Shown here piece by piece: positions 1-6,786 of a stretch of DNA of 36,762 bases; position 1 is the first letter of the stretch; the number at the start of each line of letters is the position of its first letter. The stretch comes from an uncultured Bacteroidales bacterium (lineage in GTDB: Bacteria; Bacteroidota; Bacteroidia; Bacteroidales; P3), in assembly GCA_900317125.1 (NCBI GenBank), contig ONFR01000022.1, forward strand, positions 1 to 36,762. The letters are read 5' to 3'. The notes under the pieces were generated by a model. That model ran no database searches and was not told the DNA's origin. It worked only from the letters and a program-made list of their open reading frames with translations. The position numbers and the translations under genes are program-made.

Positions 1-31
1 TTTTGTGCATATCAAACCTTTTAAATTTCTG

Positions 32-39
32 CAAAGATA
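32..39 (-). promoter_or_regulatory. Bacteroidota-type -7 box pointing left
   Basis: The minus strand reads TATCTTTG, followed by GC, the classic -7 element of this phylum. It would drive a gene beyond the left edge of the window. No good -33 element is seen at the usual spacing. Confidence 0.45.
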
Positions 40-61
40 CAAAATATCTCGCTTTTCGGCA

Positions 62-88
62 TGTCACAGCCTGCAAAATGACTATTAG
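62..88. repeat. 27-bp direct repeat, copy 1
   Basis: This copy differs from the one at 164-190 by a single base. The shared core begins CAGCCTGCAAAATGACTATT after position 66. Spacing between copies is 102 bp. On the minus strand the core contains TTTTGCAG, resembling a degenerate -7 box, so the pair may be two copies of a promoter or regulator site. Function is unknown. Confidence 0.75.
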
Positions 89-163
89 CGCATTCCATTG
101 AGCCGATTTTTACAAAAATCTTTTGAATCGCTCAAAACGCATTCTGCTCCTATATTCAGACTG

Positions 164-190
164 TGTCGCAGCCTGCAAAATGACTATTAG
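164..190. repeat. 27-bp direct repeat, copy 2
   Basis: Second copy of the 27-bp element at 62-88 (26 of 27 identical). It lies in the same non-coding stretch downstream of the Fic gene. Confidence 0.75.
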
Positions 191-304
191 ACCAATAATT
201 TTAGCGGGCGTCCACTCTTTCGCTGTATATTGTTTGCGGTCTATAAGGTTTTTCGTTTGTGGGGGTATCAAATTGTTTGCAGCCATATCTCGTTTCAAAT
301 GCGT

Positions 305-1390
305 TCACTCACTCGATGGATATATCTTTGAATTGATGGCAAGTACATGCCACTGGTCATTACCCCGTCGCTCCAGGTAGCCCTTCTTTCGGAAATTGTC
401 TATCTGCTTCTGCACAGCAGAGCGATTGATGGATAGCGTTTCTGCTAACTCGGAATAGGTAATATACGGCTTTCCCTTCATAAGATTTAGCAAGAGAGAG
501 CCTTTCTCACTCCGGAAAACGATTCGCTGTCCATCGTACCACCAGGTGTCATTGTTGGAGTTTTTGACTATGCCTATATCACACATCAGTTCTTCGCACA
601 CTGTCTTGCGAAAGAATGCAAGGAAGGATGTAATCTTTCCTATTGGGGCTCTGGAACCTTCGGATGGGGTATTACCTACTTTCTGGTCAGCGCGATGCAA
701 TGCTTCAAGGTATTCGGACTTCTTGCGGTTGCGGATGACTATCATCGGCCATCCGTGTCGAGCCAGGATGTAGTTCACCATCAGGCGGGCAATGCGGCCA
801 TTGCCGTCTTCGAAGGGGTGGATGCGGATATAACGATAGTGAAAGAGGGCTGCCAACTCCACGGGAGAAAGTCTACCCTCCTGCTCGGCTGCATTATACC
901 AATCGATTAGTTCGGTCATCAGCAGAGGGGTCTCTTCGGGCGAAGCATACTCGAAACAGTCTCCATAGCGTGTGATGACGCTGTTTGGACGTGTTTTGTA
1001 CTGCCCCGCATGGATTGTATAACTGGAGTTTCCGCCCCCAGGCAAATGATAATATACAGTGTAGTCTTCACGTAGCAGCACTTTATGCAACTGGCGGATA
1101 AAGTTTTGCGTCAAATGCAGGCTTTTGTCTTGCACCACTTCTTTGACCATCTCCACACCCACCTGGCTTGCTTTCATATCGACATAGTCTTTCAAGTCTC
1201 CTTCACCGCTCACCTTGCCGAAAAGCAATAGCAACTCAGTTTGCCCATAGGTTAGTGTGTTGCCTTCTAAGTGGTTGCTATTGAAGTTGTATTCTAAAGT
1301 AAATTTGTTCCGCAACAAGTCCTCTTGCTCCTTAGAAAGAGGTTGTAGCGATTGCCATTCATTATAAAGTTCTTCTGTCTTCATTATCAT
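305..1390 (-). CDS. Fic family AMP-transferase with C-terminal winged helix
   Basis: Predicted protein adenylyltransferase of 361 residues. The active-site loop HPFEDGNGR is at about residues 191-199, with the catalytic His at 191. An N-terminal inhibitory helix motif S-x-x-x-E-G-N is at 38-44, so this is a class II, self-inhibited Fic protein. Residues about 295-350 (ITYSELAETLSINRSAV and following) look like a winged-helix DNA-binding domain, a common arrangement in which the protein may regulate its own gene. The start may be the first ATG (1390) or the in-frame ATG two codons later. Residues 8-260 closely resemble the Fic protein at 34102. Target protein is unknown. The upstream DNA holds a duplicated operator-like element. 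Confidence 0.92.
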   Translation of the reverse strand: MIMKTEELYNEWQSLQPLSKEQEDLLRNKFTLEYNFNSNHLEGNTLTYGQTELLLLFGKVSGEGDLKDYVDMKASQVGVEMVKEVVQDKSLHLTQNFIRQLHKVLLREDYTVYYHLPGGGNSSYTIHAGQYKTRPNSVITRYGDCFEYASPEETPLLMTELIDWYNAAEQEGRLSPVELAALFHYRYIRIHPFEDGNGRIARLMVNYILARHGWPMIVIRNRKKSEYLEALHRADQKVGNTPSEGSRAPIGKITSFLAFFRKTVCEELMCDIGIVKNSNNDTWWYDGQRIVFRSEKGSLLLNLMKGKPYITYSELAETLSINRSAVQKQIDNFRKKGYLERRGNDQWHVLAINSKIYPSSE

Positions 1391-1422
1391 ACCACCATTT
1401 TATGTGGGTTGTGTACCACCTT
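1389..1422 (-). promoter_or_regulatory. operator-like 34-bp element, proximal copy
   Basis: This element abuts the Fic start codon and is repeated at 1499-1532 with five mismatches. On the minus strand it holds two direct half-sites, GGTGGTAC and TGGTGGTAT, with an inverted ACCCAC between them. Its position over the start and the HTH domain of the Fic protein suggest autoregulation; this is inference. Confidence 0.55.
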
Positions 1423-1728
1423 TTACAGATTATTGTCAAAGAAGAATGCACATACGTTATTTTCATTGAATAACGAACAAGAAGAGATTATATTGTGTAT
1501 ACCTCCATTTTTTGTGGGTAACGTACCACCTTCAGGGGCGAAAAACAGGCATCTAATCCATCCAATACATGGTCAAAAACGCGCTGAGCGAACATAAACC
1601 ACAAATCAGTCAATAGAACCAGGTTCCTGACTTTCCTTGAAAATGGTTGCAGATTTGGGACGGCTTAACTGGATTGGGTTACATTGTACAGTTATAGCCC
1701 TGACCTGGTTCGCCGCTGAACCGGGAAA
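1391..1728. other. intergenic region between the Fic and tatD genes
   Basis: Besides the two operator-like copies, nothing coding is evident. An imperfect 8-bp stem (CCTGGTTC and GAACCGGG, about 1702-1723) lies just downstream of the TatD stop and might help end transcription, but there is no T-tract. Confidence 0.4.
1499..1532 (-). promoter_or_regulatory. operator-like 34-bp element, distal copy
   Basis: This is the upstream copy of the element at 1389-1422, 110 bp away. The best conserved parts are the GTACCACCTT end and the central TTGTGGGT block. Likely a second binding site of the same regulator. Confidence 0.55.
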
Positions 1729-2496
1729 CTACAGGCGGAAGAGGGACTGGGCGGAGGTGGTGGTGACGGCGGCGACCTCGTCGGTGCTGATGCTGCGCAC
1801 TTCGGCTATCTTGGCGGCGATGATGGGGATATAGGCGCTCTCGTTGCGTTTGCCACGATAGGGCACGGGGGCGAGATAGGGAGCGTCGGTCTCCAACAGG
1901 ATACGTTCCAACGGCACCGCAGCGGCCACAGCGGCAAGGGTGGCGTTCTTGAAGGTCACCACTCCGCCTATGCCGATATAGAAACCCATCTCGACGGCGC
2001 GGTGCGCCTCCTGCACACTGCCACCGAAGCAGTGCATCACTCCACTATAGGTGCCGAAGTTCAGGTCGCGCAGCAGGGCGAACAGCTCGTTGTAGGCCTT
2101 GCGCACATGCAGGCACACCGGCAAGCCAAGCTCTCTTGCCCACCGCATCTGCCGCTTCAACACTTCGCGCTGCTGCTCCAGATAGGTTTTGTCCCAGTAC
2201 AAGTCAAGCCCTATCTCCCCTACCCCGACATAGTCGGCTGCAGGGGCGAACAGCTTTTCGTGCACAATGGCCAGCTCGGCCTCGAAGTTCTCGCTCACCG
2301 AGGTGGGATGGAGCCCCATCATCTGCCTGAAATACTGGGGGTGGCTCGAGGCCAAGGCCTCCTGCCTAGAGTGACTCGTGCTGTCGATACCCGGTAGGAG
2401 CATCATGTCGACACCGGCGGCAACGGCTCGCGACACCGCCTCGTCGCGGTCAGCGTCGAAAGCCTCGTCATAGAGATGGCAGTGCGTGTCAACCAT
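1729..2496 (-). CDS. tatD: TatD family metal-dependent hydrolase/DNase
   Basis: A 255-residue TIM-barrel amidohydrolase of the TatD family, cytoplasmic 3'-5' exonucleases acting on DNA/RNA. Seen: the N-terminal metal ligands DTHCHL at residues 3-8, GEIGLDLYW near 90, CLHVR near 128, MHCFGG near 150, and ETDAPYLAPVP near 200, which are the diagnostic TatD blocks in order. Length is normal for the family. The start overlaps the end of the upstream DUF2520 gene by 8 bp, so the two are translationally coupled in one operon with the small DUF2795 gene. Confidence 0.93.
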   Translation of the reverse strand: MVDTHCHLYDEAFDADRDEAVSRAVAAGVDMMLLPGIDSTSHSRQEALASSHPQYFRQMMGLHPTSVSENFEAELAIVHEKLFAPAADYVGVGEIGLDLYWDKTYLEQQREVLKRQMRWARELGLPVCLHVRKAYNELFALLRDLNFGTYSGVMHCFGGSVQEAHRAVEMGFYIGIGGVVTFKNATLAAVAAAVPLERILLETDAPYLAPVPYRGKRNESAYIPIIAAKIAEVRSISTDEVAAVTTTSAQSLFRL

Positions 2497-3256
2497 TCTT
2501 TAACTTCTGAATCAGTTCCGTCATGCGGTCGTAGAGCGCCAGATAATCGGCATTGTCCGCCAACAGTTTGCGGTGGGCGTTGATGGTCTTCTTGTCGTTC
2601 CGCACAGCAGGGCCGGTGAACTGGAAACGCACATCGCCCCACTGCAGTTTCTTGGCTGTTGTGAGGGCAAGGGGGTGAAGGACCTCGAAAGGTATATTCT
2701 GTTCACGGCATATCTGCTGGGCAACGGCATAGAGTCCGTTGGTGAAATTATTCACAAACACTGCCGACAGATGGAGATATTGGCGTTGCGAGAGTCCTGC
2801 GCGGTAGATGTGCGGGGAGATCATCCCGACGAACTCCGCGATGTCGTCCTCGGTCTGAGGGTCGCAGCCTTCGATGCAGAAGGGCAATTCGCCATATTCC
2901 AACGCCACATCGCGCACAAAGGTCTGGGGAGACCACAGCACCCCATAGCGGGTGCTGCATTCTTTCAACACTTCAATCGGTGTGGCACCCGAGGTGTGCA
3001 GCACCAGTGCGTCGTTAACCCTGATGCCACTAGCCACATCGGCGAGGGCGTCGTCGGAGACGGCGATGATATAGACGTTGGATTTGTCGGTGAGTAAGGG
3101 GAGTTTGTTGATTGGTTTTGCTTCGACACGTGCAGCGAGCAGAGCAGCATGCTCCTTATTGCGGGAGTAGATCTGTTCGACGACATGTCCGCGGCCGTAC
3201 ATGGCCAAAGCGAGGTGGGTGGCTACGTTGCCTGATCCGATGAAGGTTATTCTCAT
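2489..3256 (-). CDS. DUF2520 / Rossmann-fold oxidoreductase-like protein
   Basis: A 255-residue protein beginning with a dinucleotide-binding fold (ITFIGSGNVATHLA, residues 3-16) followed by a C-terminal helical domain. This matches the Rossmann-like plus DUF2520 architecture, distantly related to ProC and F420-dependent NADP reductases. The substrate is unknown. It sits in a compact operon: 8 bp downstream of the DUF2795 gene and overlapping tatD by 8 bp. Similar trios are common in Bacteroidales, but I cannot assign a pathway. Confidence 0.85.
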   Translation of the reverse strand: MRITFIGSGNVATHLALAMYGRGHVVEQIYSRNKEHAALLAARVEAKPINKLPLLTDKSNVYIIAVSDDALADVASGIRVNDALVLHTSGATPIEVLKECSTRYGVLWSPQTFVRDVALEYGELPFCIEGCDPQTEDDIAEFVGMISPHIYRAGLSQRQYLHLSAVFVNNFTNGLYAVAQQICREQNIPFEVLHPLALTTAKKLQWGDVRFQFTGPAVRNDKKTINAHRKLLADNADYLALYDRMTELIQKLKNG

Positions 3257-3264
3257 TTTAGTTA

Positions 3265-3486
3265 TTAGTACTCGTCTTCTTGAAAGAAGAAGTCGTCTTT
3301 AGTTGGGTAGTCGGGCCAAAGGTCCTCTATGCTGTCGTAGGGGTCGCCTTCATCCTCAATCTCCATAAGGTTTTCAATCACTTCCATAGGGGCGCCAGTA
3401 CGTTGGGCATAGTCGATAAGCTCGTCTTTTGTGGCGGGCCACGGGGCGTCTTCTAATTTTGTTGCCAGTTCAAGTGTCCAATACAT
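3265..3486 (-). CDS. small acidic DUF2795-type protein
   Basis: A 73-residue protein conserved in Bacteroidales, with the recognisable block WPATKDELIDYA at residues 16-27 and a very acidic C-terminus ending FFFQEDEY. It has no signal peptide and no membrane segment. The fold is probably a small helical domain; the function is not known. It is the first gene of a three-gene unit driven by the well-formed promoter at 3588-3619, giving a leader of about 90 nt. Confidence 0.88.
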   Translation of the reverse strand: MYWTLELATKLEDAPWPATKDELIDYAQRTGAPMEVIENLMEIEDEGDPYDSIEDLWPDYPTKDDFFFQEDEY

Positions 3487-3587
3487 AATTTTTCTAATTT
3501 TAATGCTCTTTACCTTTTATAATAACTATTTGAACCTATTACTGTTGGTGCACATTTAAGGGCTCCGACCGTGGGTCTAATATTTTG

Positions 3588-3619
3588 CAAAGGTACACTT
3601 TTTTTTCCAACCTTGCAAA
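3588..3619 (-). promoter_or_regulatory. promoter of the DUF2795-DUF2520-tatD operon
   Basis: The minus strand shows -33 TTTG (3616-3619), exactly 20 nt, then -7 TACCTTTG (3588-3595). This is the full Bacteroidota sigma-70 consensus TTTG-N20-TAnnTTTG, the best-formed promoter in the window. Confidence 0.75.
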
Positions 3620-3691
3620 TATGTTTTTCGCTCTCTGTAAATACCTACCTTCAGGCGCGATAGCGTCCATCTGCGCAGGTACGTGAGAGGG

Positions 3692-4231
3692 TCAGTTGAA
3701 AAGCGACTCTTCACCACCATGGGCAATGACAAGATGCCGCGATAGGATGAAGAGATAGTCGGAGAGTCGGTTGATATACGCTGTCGTCAAGCTGTCGACA
3801 GGAGCCTCCTGTCCGAGGGCGACGATAAGCCGTTCGGCACGGCGGCACACCGTGCGGCATACGTGGCAGTAGGCCGACACAAGGGTACCGCCGGGGATGA
3901 CGAAGCTACGGAACGGTGGGACGCACTGCTGAAGGGCGTCGATGCGATGCTCAAGCCCTTTCACGGCATCGTCGGGAAGCGAGGGCAGCTGGAAGGGCAC
4001 CTCTTTCTCAGTGGCCAGGAGGGTCTGGATGACAAAGAGGTGACGCTGCACCTGCTTAAGCTCGGTATACACTTCGGGGTCGGAATCTTTGACCATCTCG
4101 GCCAGATAGCCGACATGAGCATTCAACTCGTCTACAGTACCATAGGCTTCCACACGGGGATGGTTCTTGGCCACCCGTGTACCACCCACAAGGGAGGTGG
4201 TGCCACTGTCGCCTGTCTTAGTATAAATCAT
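3692..4231 (-). CDS. PduO-type cob(I)yrinic acid a,c-diamide adenosyltransferase
   Basis: A 179-residue ATP:corrinoid adenosyltransferase that transfers the 5'-deoxyadenosyl group of ATP to Co(I) to make adenosylcobalamin. Seen: the N-terminal ATP-binding block IYTKTGDSGTTSL (residues 2-14), VEAYGTVDELNAHVG (27-41) and the C-terminal RTVCRRAERL block, all diagnostic of the PduO/MMAB family. It is the last gene of the mrp-nfu-pduO run, 11 bp after the Nfu-type gene. It likely supplies cofactor for B12 enzymes such as methylmalonyl-CoA mutase; that link is family knowledge and not shown here. Confidence 0.93.
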   Translation of the reverse strand: MIYTKTGDSGTTSLVGGTRVAKNHPRVEAYGTVDELNAHVGYLAEMVKDSDPEVYTELKQVQRHLFVIQTLLATEKEVPFQLPSLPDDAVKGLEHRIDALQQCVPPFRSFVIPGGTLVSAYCHVCRTVCRRAERLIVALGQEAPVDSLTTAYINRLSDYLFILSRHLVIAHGGEESLFN

Positions 4232-4242
4232 ACGCTGCCAGA

Positions 4243-4488
4243 TTAGACACGTTCAACCGATTTTACTTCGGGGATAACCCGTTTGATGGCCGTCTCGATG
4301 CCCTGTTTGAGGGTCTGCAAGGCATGGGGACAAGAGCCGCAGTGGCCAGTGAGGCGCACCATGACCACTCCCTGCGGAGTGATGTCGACATATTCCACAT
4401 CGCCGCCGTCCTGCTGCAGGTAGGGGCGAATCTGAGCGAGGGCGTTCTTCACGCGGCCTTCCACTACTATTCTTTCCTGTTCTGTCAT
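4243..4488 (-). CDS. NifU-like (Nfu) Fe-S scaffold/carrier domain protein
   Basis: An 81-residue stand-alone NifU C-terminal domain. The two cluster-ligating cysteines are in GHCGSCPHA (Cys50 and Cys53, CxxC), preceded by the typical LQQDGGDVEYV segment. Such proteins bind [4Fe-4S] clusters and pass them to apo-enzymes in the cytoplasm. The gene lies 50 bp downstream of an Mrp-type ATPase, a natural functional partner in Fe-S delivery. Confidence 0.93.
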   Translation of the reverse strand: MTEQERIVVEGRVKNALAQIRPYLQQDGGDVEYVDITPQGVVMVRLTGHCGSCPHALQTLKQGIETAIKRVIPEVKSVERV

Positions 4489-4538
4489 GATGTTTGTTCT
4501 ATTTAGAGGTTAACGACTGTGTAACTGAATGGCTGGAA

Positions 4539-5606
4539 CTATTTGTTCTGGATTTTGCAAATCTCGCGGATGGTGTTCTCTGCCAGCTGCATGAAAGCCT
4601 TGCTCTCTTCGGTCTCTTTATCCGACCAGAGGGAGACGGGACGACCGCTGTCGCCGCTATCGGCGATGCTCTGCACCAGCGGGATCTGTGCCAGCAGGGG
4701 GATATTCATCTCGGCGGCCAAACGGCTGCATCCCTCACGGCCAAAGATGTAGTACTTATGGTCGGGAAGCTCGGCCGGGGTGAACCAAGCCATATTCTCC
4801 ACAAATCCGAGTACAGGGATGTTCAGGCCCGGGTTGCGGAAAAGCTCGACTCCGCGCACCACGTCGGCGAGTGCCACCTGCTGCGGAGTGCTGACGATGA
4901 TGGCGCCCGTGACGGGGAGTGTCTGGGCAAGGGTGAGCTGCACATCGCCCGTTCCCGGAGGCATATCGACCACAAGGTAGTCAATCTCGCCCCACCAGGT
5001 CTCGGTGGCCAGCTGCTTCAATGCACCCGAGGCCATCGGGCCGCGCCATGCAAGCGCACGGTCGGAGTCGACGAGGAAACCAATCGACATCAATTTGACG
5101 CCGTAACGCTCGATGGGGAGCATATAGGTCTTGCCGTCGTGCTGCTCGCCTACCACATCCTCCTGACCCAGGTTGAACATGATGGGGATTGAGGGACCGT
5201 AGATATCGGCATCGATAAGGCCCACCGAGGCACCTGTCTTGGCCAACGAGATGGCCAGATTGACGGCCACCGTGCTTTTGCCCACGCCGCCTTTGCCCGA
5301 GGCCACGGCGATGACGTTCTTCACGCCCGGCACCAGGTCGTGCGGGTCGGGCTGCTCCTGCTGCCGCGAGGTGAGATTCACCGTCACCTTTGCCTCTGCG
5401 TCGACATACTCGTGTATCGCGTTGATGCAATCGTCGGTCATGCGTTTCTTCATGGGGCAGGCGGGAGTGGTGAGCACCAGGTCGAAGGAAACATTGTTGC
5501 CGTCCACGGCAATATTCTCAATCATCCCCAGCTCGGTGAGGCTACGCCCCAAATCGGGGTCGTTTACATGGCTCAAGGCCATTTCTATCATTGTTGATGT
5601 GATCAT
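4539..5606 (-). CDS. mrp: Mrp/ApbC-type P-loop ATPase, Fe-S cluster carrier family
   Basis: A 355-residue cytoplasmic ATPase. Residues about 1-90 form the MIP18/DUF59-like domain (DPDLGRSLTELGMI, TTPACPM). The MinD-like P-loop domain follows with the deviant Walker A GKGGVGKS at 104-111, then DADIYGPSIP and VVDMPPGTGD. Proteins of this family help load or carry Fe-S clusters. The usual C-terminal CxxC that bridges a cluster at the dimer interface is not visible: after ENMAWF the sequence reads TPAELPDHKYY, with a single Cys further on (EGCSRL). Next downstream are the nfu and pduO genes. Confidence 0.92.
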   Translation of the reverse strand: MITSTMIEMALSHVNDPDLGRSLTELGMIENIAVDGNNVSFDLVLTTPACPMKKRMTDDCINAIHEYVDAEAKVTVNLTSRQQEQPDPHDLVPGVKNVIAVASGKGGVGKSTVAVNLAISLAKTGASVGLIDADIYGPSIPIMFNLGQEDVVGEQHDGKTYMLPIERYGVKLMSIGFLVDSDRALAWRGPMASGALKQLATETWWGEIDYLVVDMPPGTGDVQLTLAQTLPVTGAIIVSTPQQVALADVVRGVELFRNPGLNIPVLGFVENMAWFTPAELPDHKYYIFGREGCSRLAAEMNIPLLAQIPLVQSIADSGDSGRPVSLWSDKETEESKAFMQLAENTIREICKIQNK

Positions 5607-5674
5607 ATAATGTCAAAACTTTATTATGCTATTCTTTCTGCTCTAGTGTTGATTCAGCGACTGGCGGCAACGGT

Positions 5675-6739
5675 TCATTCCGCGGCGAGGAGTTTCTCCA
5701 AGGCACGCTCGAGGTCGGAGCCGCGCAGGTTGCGTGCCACCACCTTGCCCTCACGGTCTATCAGTACGGTGTTGGGCACCGACGTGACGCCATAGGTCTT
5801 TCCGCCCGAGGAGGTCCAGCCGTTGAGGTCGCTCACATGGTTGGGCCAGCTGAGATGGTCGTCGGAGATGGCGCGGACCCATGCATCGCGTGTCTTGTCG
5901 AGCGACACGCTGAAAATCTCAAACCCCTGGTCGTGATACCTCTCATACAGGCGTACCACATTGGGATTCTCGCGGCGGCAAGGACCGCACCACGATGCCC
6001 AGAAGTCCAACAGCACCACATTGCCACGCAGGTCGGAGAGTCGGCGGGTATTGCCGTCGGGGTCGTTCATCTCAATCTCCGGGGCTTCCATTCCTGGCAG
6101 CACCACACCCTGCAGCTTCTGGTCGACATGCTTCACATACGGGTCGTCGGGATACTCGTTAATCAAACCATCGCGCACCTTGGCAAAAAGGTTCACATAG
6201 CTGTCGAAATTACGCTCGAAGAAGGTGACCAGGAAAGCGCTCATCAGAATATTGCTGTTGTTCGAAAGCAGCTGGGCGGCACGGTCGGGCAGCTGAGACT
6301 GCTGCTCGGGAGTGATGGCGGCCAGGAGCAAATCGTTGAACTGGCGGTACAGCTCCACATTGCGCGAGCCGCTGCACGAGGCAATGCTGAATGCACGGCG
6401 GTCGGCGAAATAGACCAAATCCACCTTCACCTTGTCCTTCGGCTCGAGGAGCAGATGGCACATGCCTCCATCCTTCTGGGTGGTCTGCAGGAGATACAGC
6501 GTGGGTGCAGCGTTCTCCAGTTTCACTTTAAACGAACCTTTGTTGTCGAGCCGGATGGTGTCCACGGGCACAGGGCGGTTGTTCACAATCTTGCTGAGGA
6601 CAATACGCGAACCGTCGGGCACACCGCGCAGCGAGCCGCTGAGGGTTGCCTTCTGTGCCTGAAGCGACAGCGCCGTCATTAACGTGAGAACGATGGCTGC
6701 AAGATGCCGCAGATGATGAATTAGGGATATACGTTTCAT
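5675..6739 (-). CDS. DUF4369-thioredoxin-like (TlpA family) periplasmic oxidoreductase
   Basis: A 354-residue exported protein. The signal peptide spans about 1-28 (hydrophobic stretch ending ALSLQAQ). An N-terminal beta-rich DUF4369-like domain (about 30-130) is followed by a helical linker, then a TlpA/ResA thioredoxin fold with WASWCGPCRREN, redox Cys251 and Cys254. The cis-Pro region is SVPNTVLID. It probably reduces or exchanges disulfides in envelope proteins. Bacteroidota carry many such paralogues, so the specific partner cannot be read off. It lies 47 bp downstream of the S41 protease gene on the same strand. Confidence 0.9.
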   Translation of the reverse strand: MKRISLIHHLRHLAAIVLTLMTALSLQAQKATLSGSLRGVPDGSRIVLSKIVNNRPVPVDTIRLDNKGSFKVKLENAAPTLYLLQTTQKDGGMCHLLLEPKDKVKVDLVYFADRRAFSIASCSGSRNVELYRQFNDLLLAAITPEQQSQLPDRAAQLLSNNSNILMSAFLVTFFERNFDSYVNLFAKVRDGLINEYPDDPYVKHVDQKLQGVVLPGMEAPEIEMNDPDGNTRRLSDLRGNVVLLDFWASWCGPCRRENPNVVRLYERYHDQGFEIFSVSLDKTRDAWVRAISDDHLSWPNHVSDLNGWTSSGGKTYGVTSVPNTVLIDREGKVVARNLRGSDLERALEKLLAAE

Positions 6740-6786
6740 GGTGGTGTTGCTTTTTTGTTAAATGAATACTATTGTATGACTGATTG

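Larger units (their letters stand above)
1..304. other. left-edge intergenic region
   Basis: No convincing gene is seen. The stretch lies downstream of the minus-strand Fic gene. It contains a leftward -7 box (32-39) for a gene outside the window and two near-identical 27-bp direct repeats (62-88 and 164-190). A 62-codon minus-strand open frame with a TTG start is present but has no recognisable features. Confidence 0.5.

Noticed and set aside
110..298. 62-codon minus-strand frame after the Fic gene
   Set aside because: TTG start, no recognisable domain, and it runs through one of the 27-bp repeats; likely chance.
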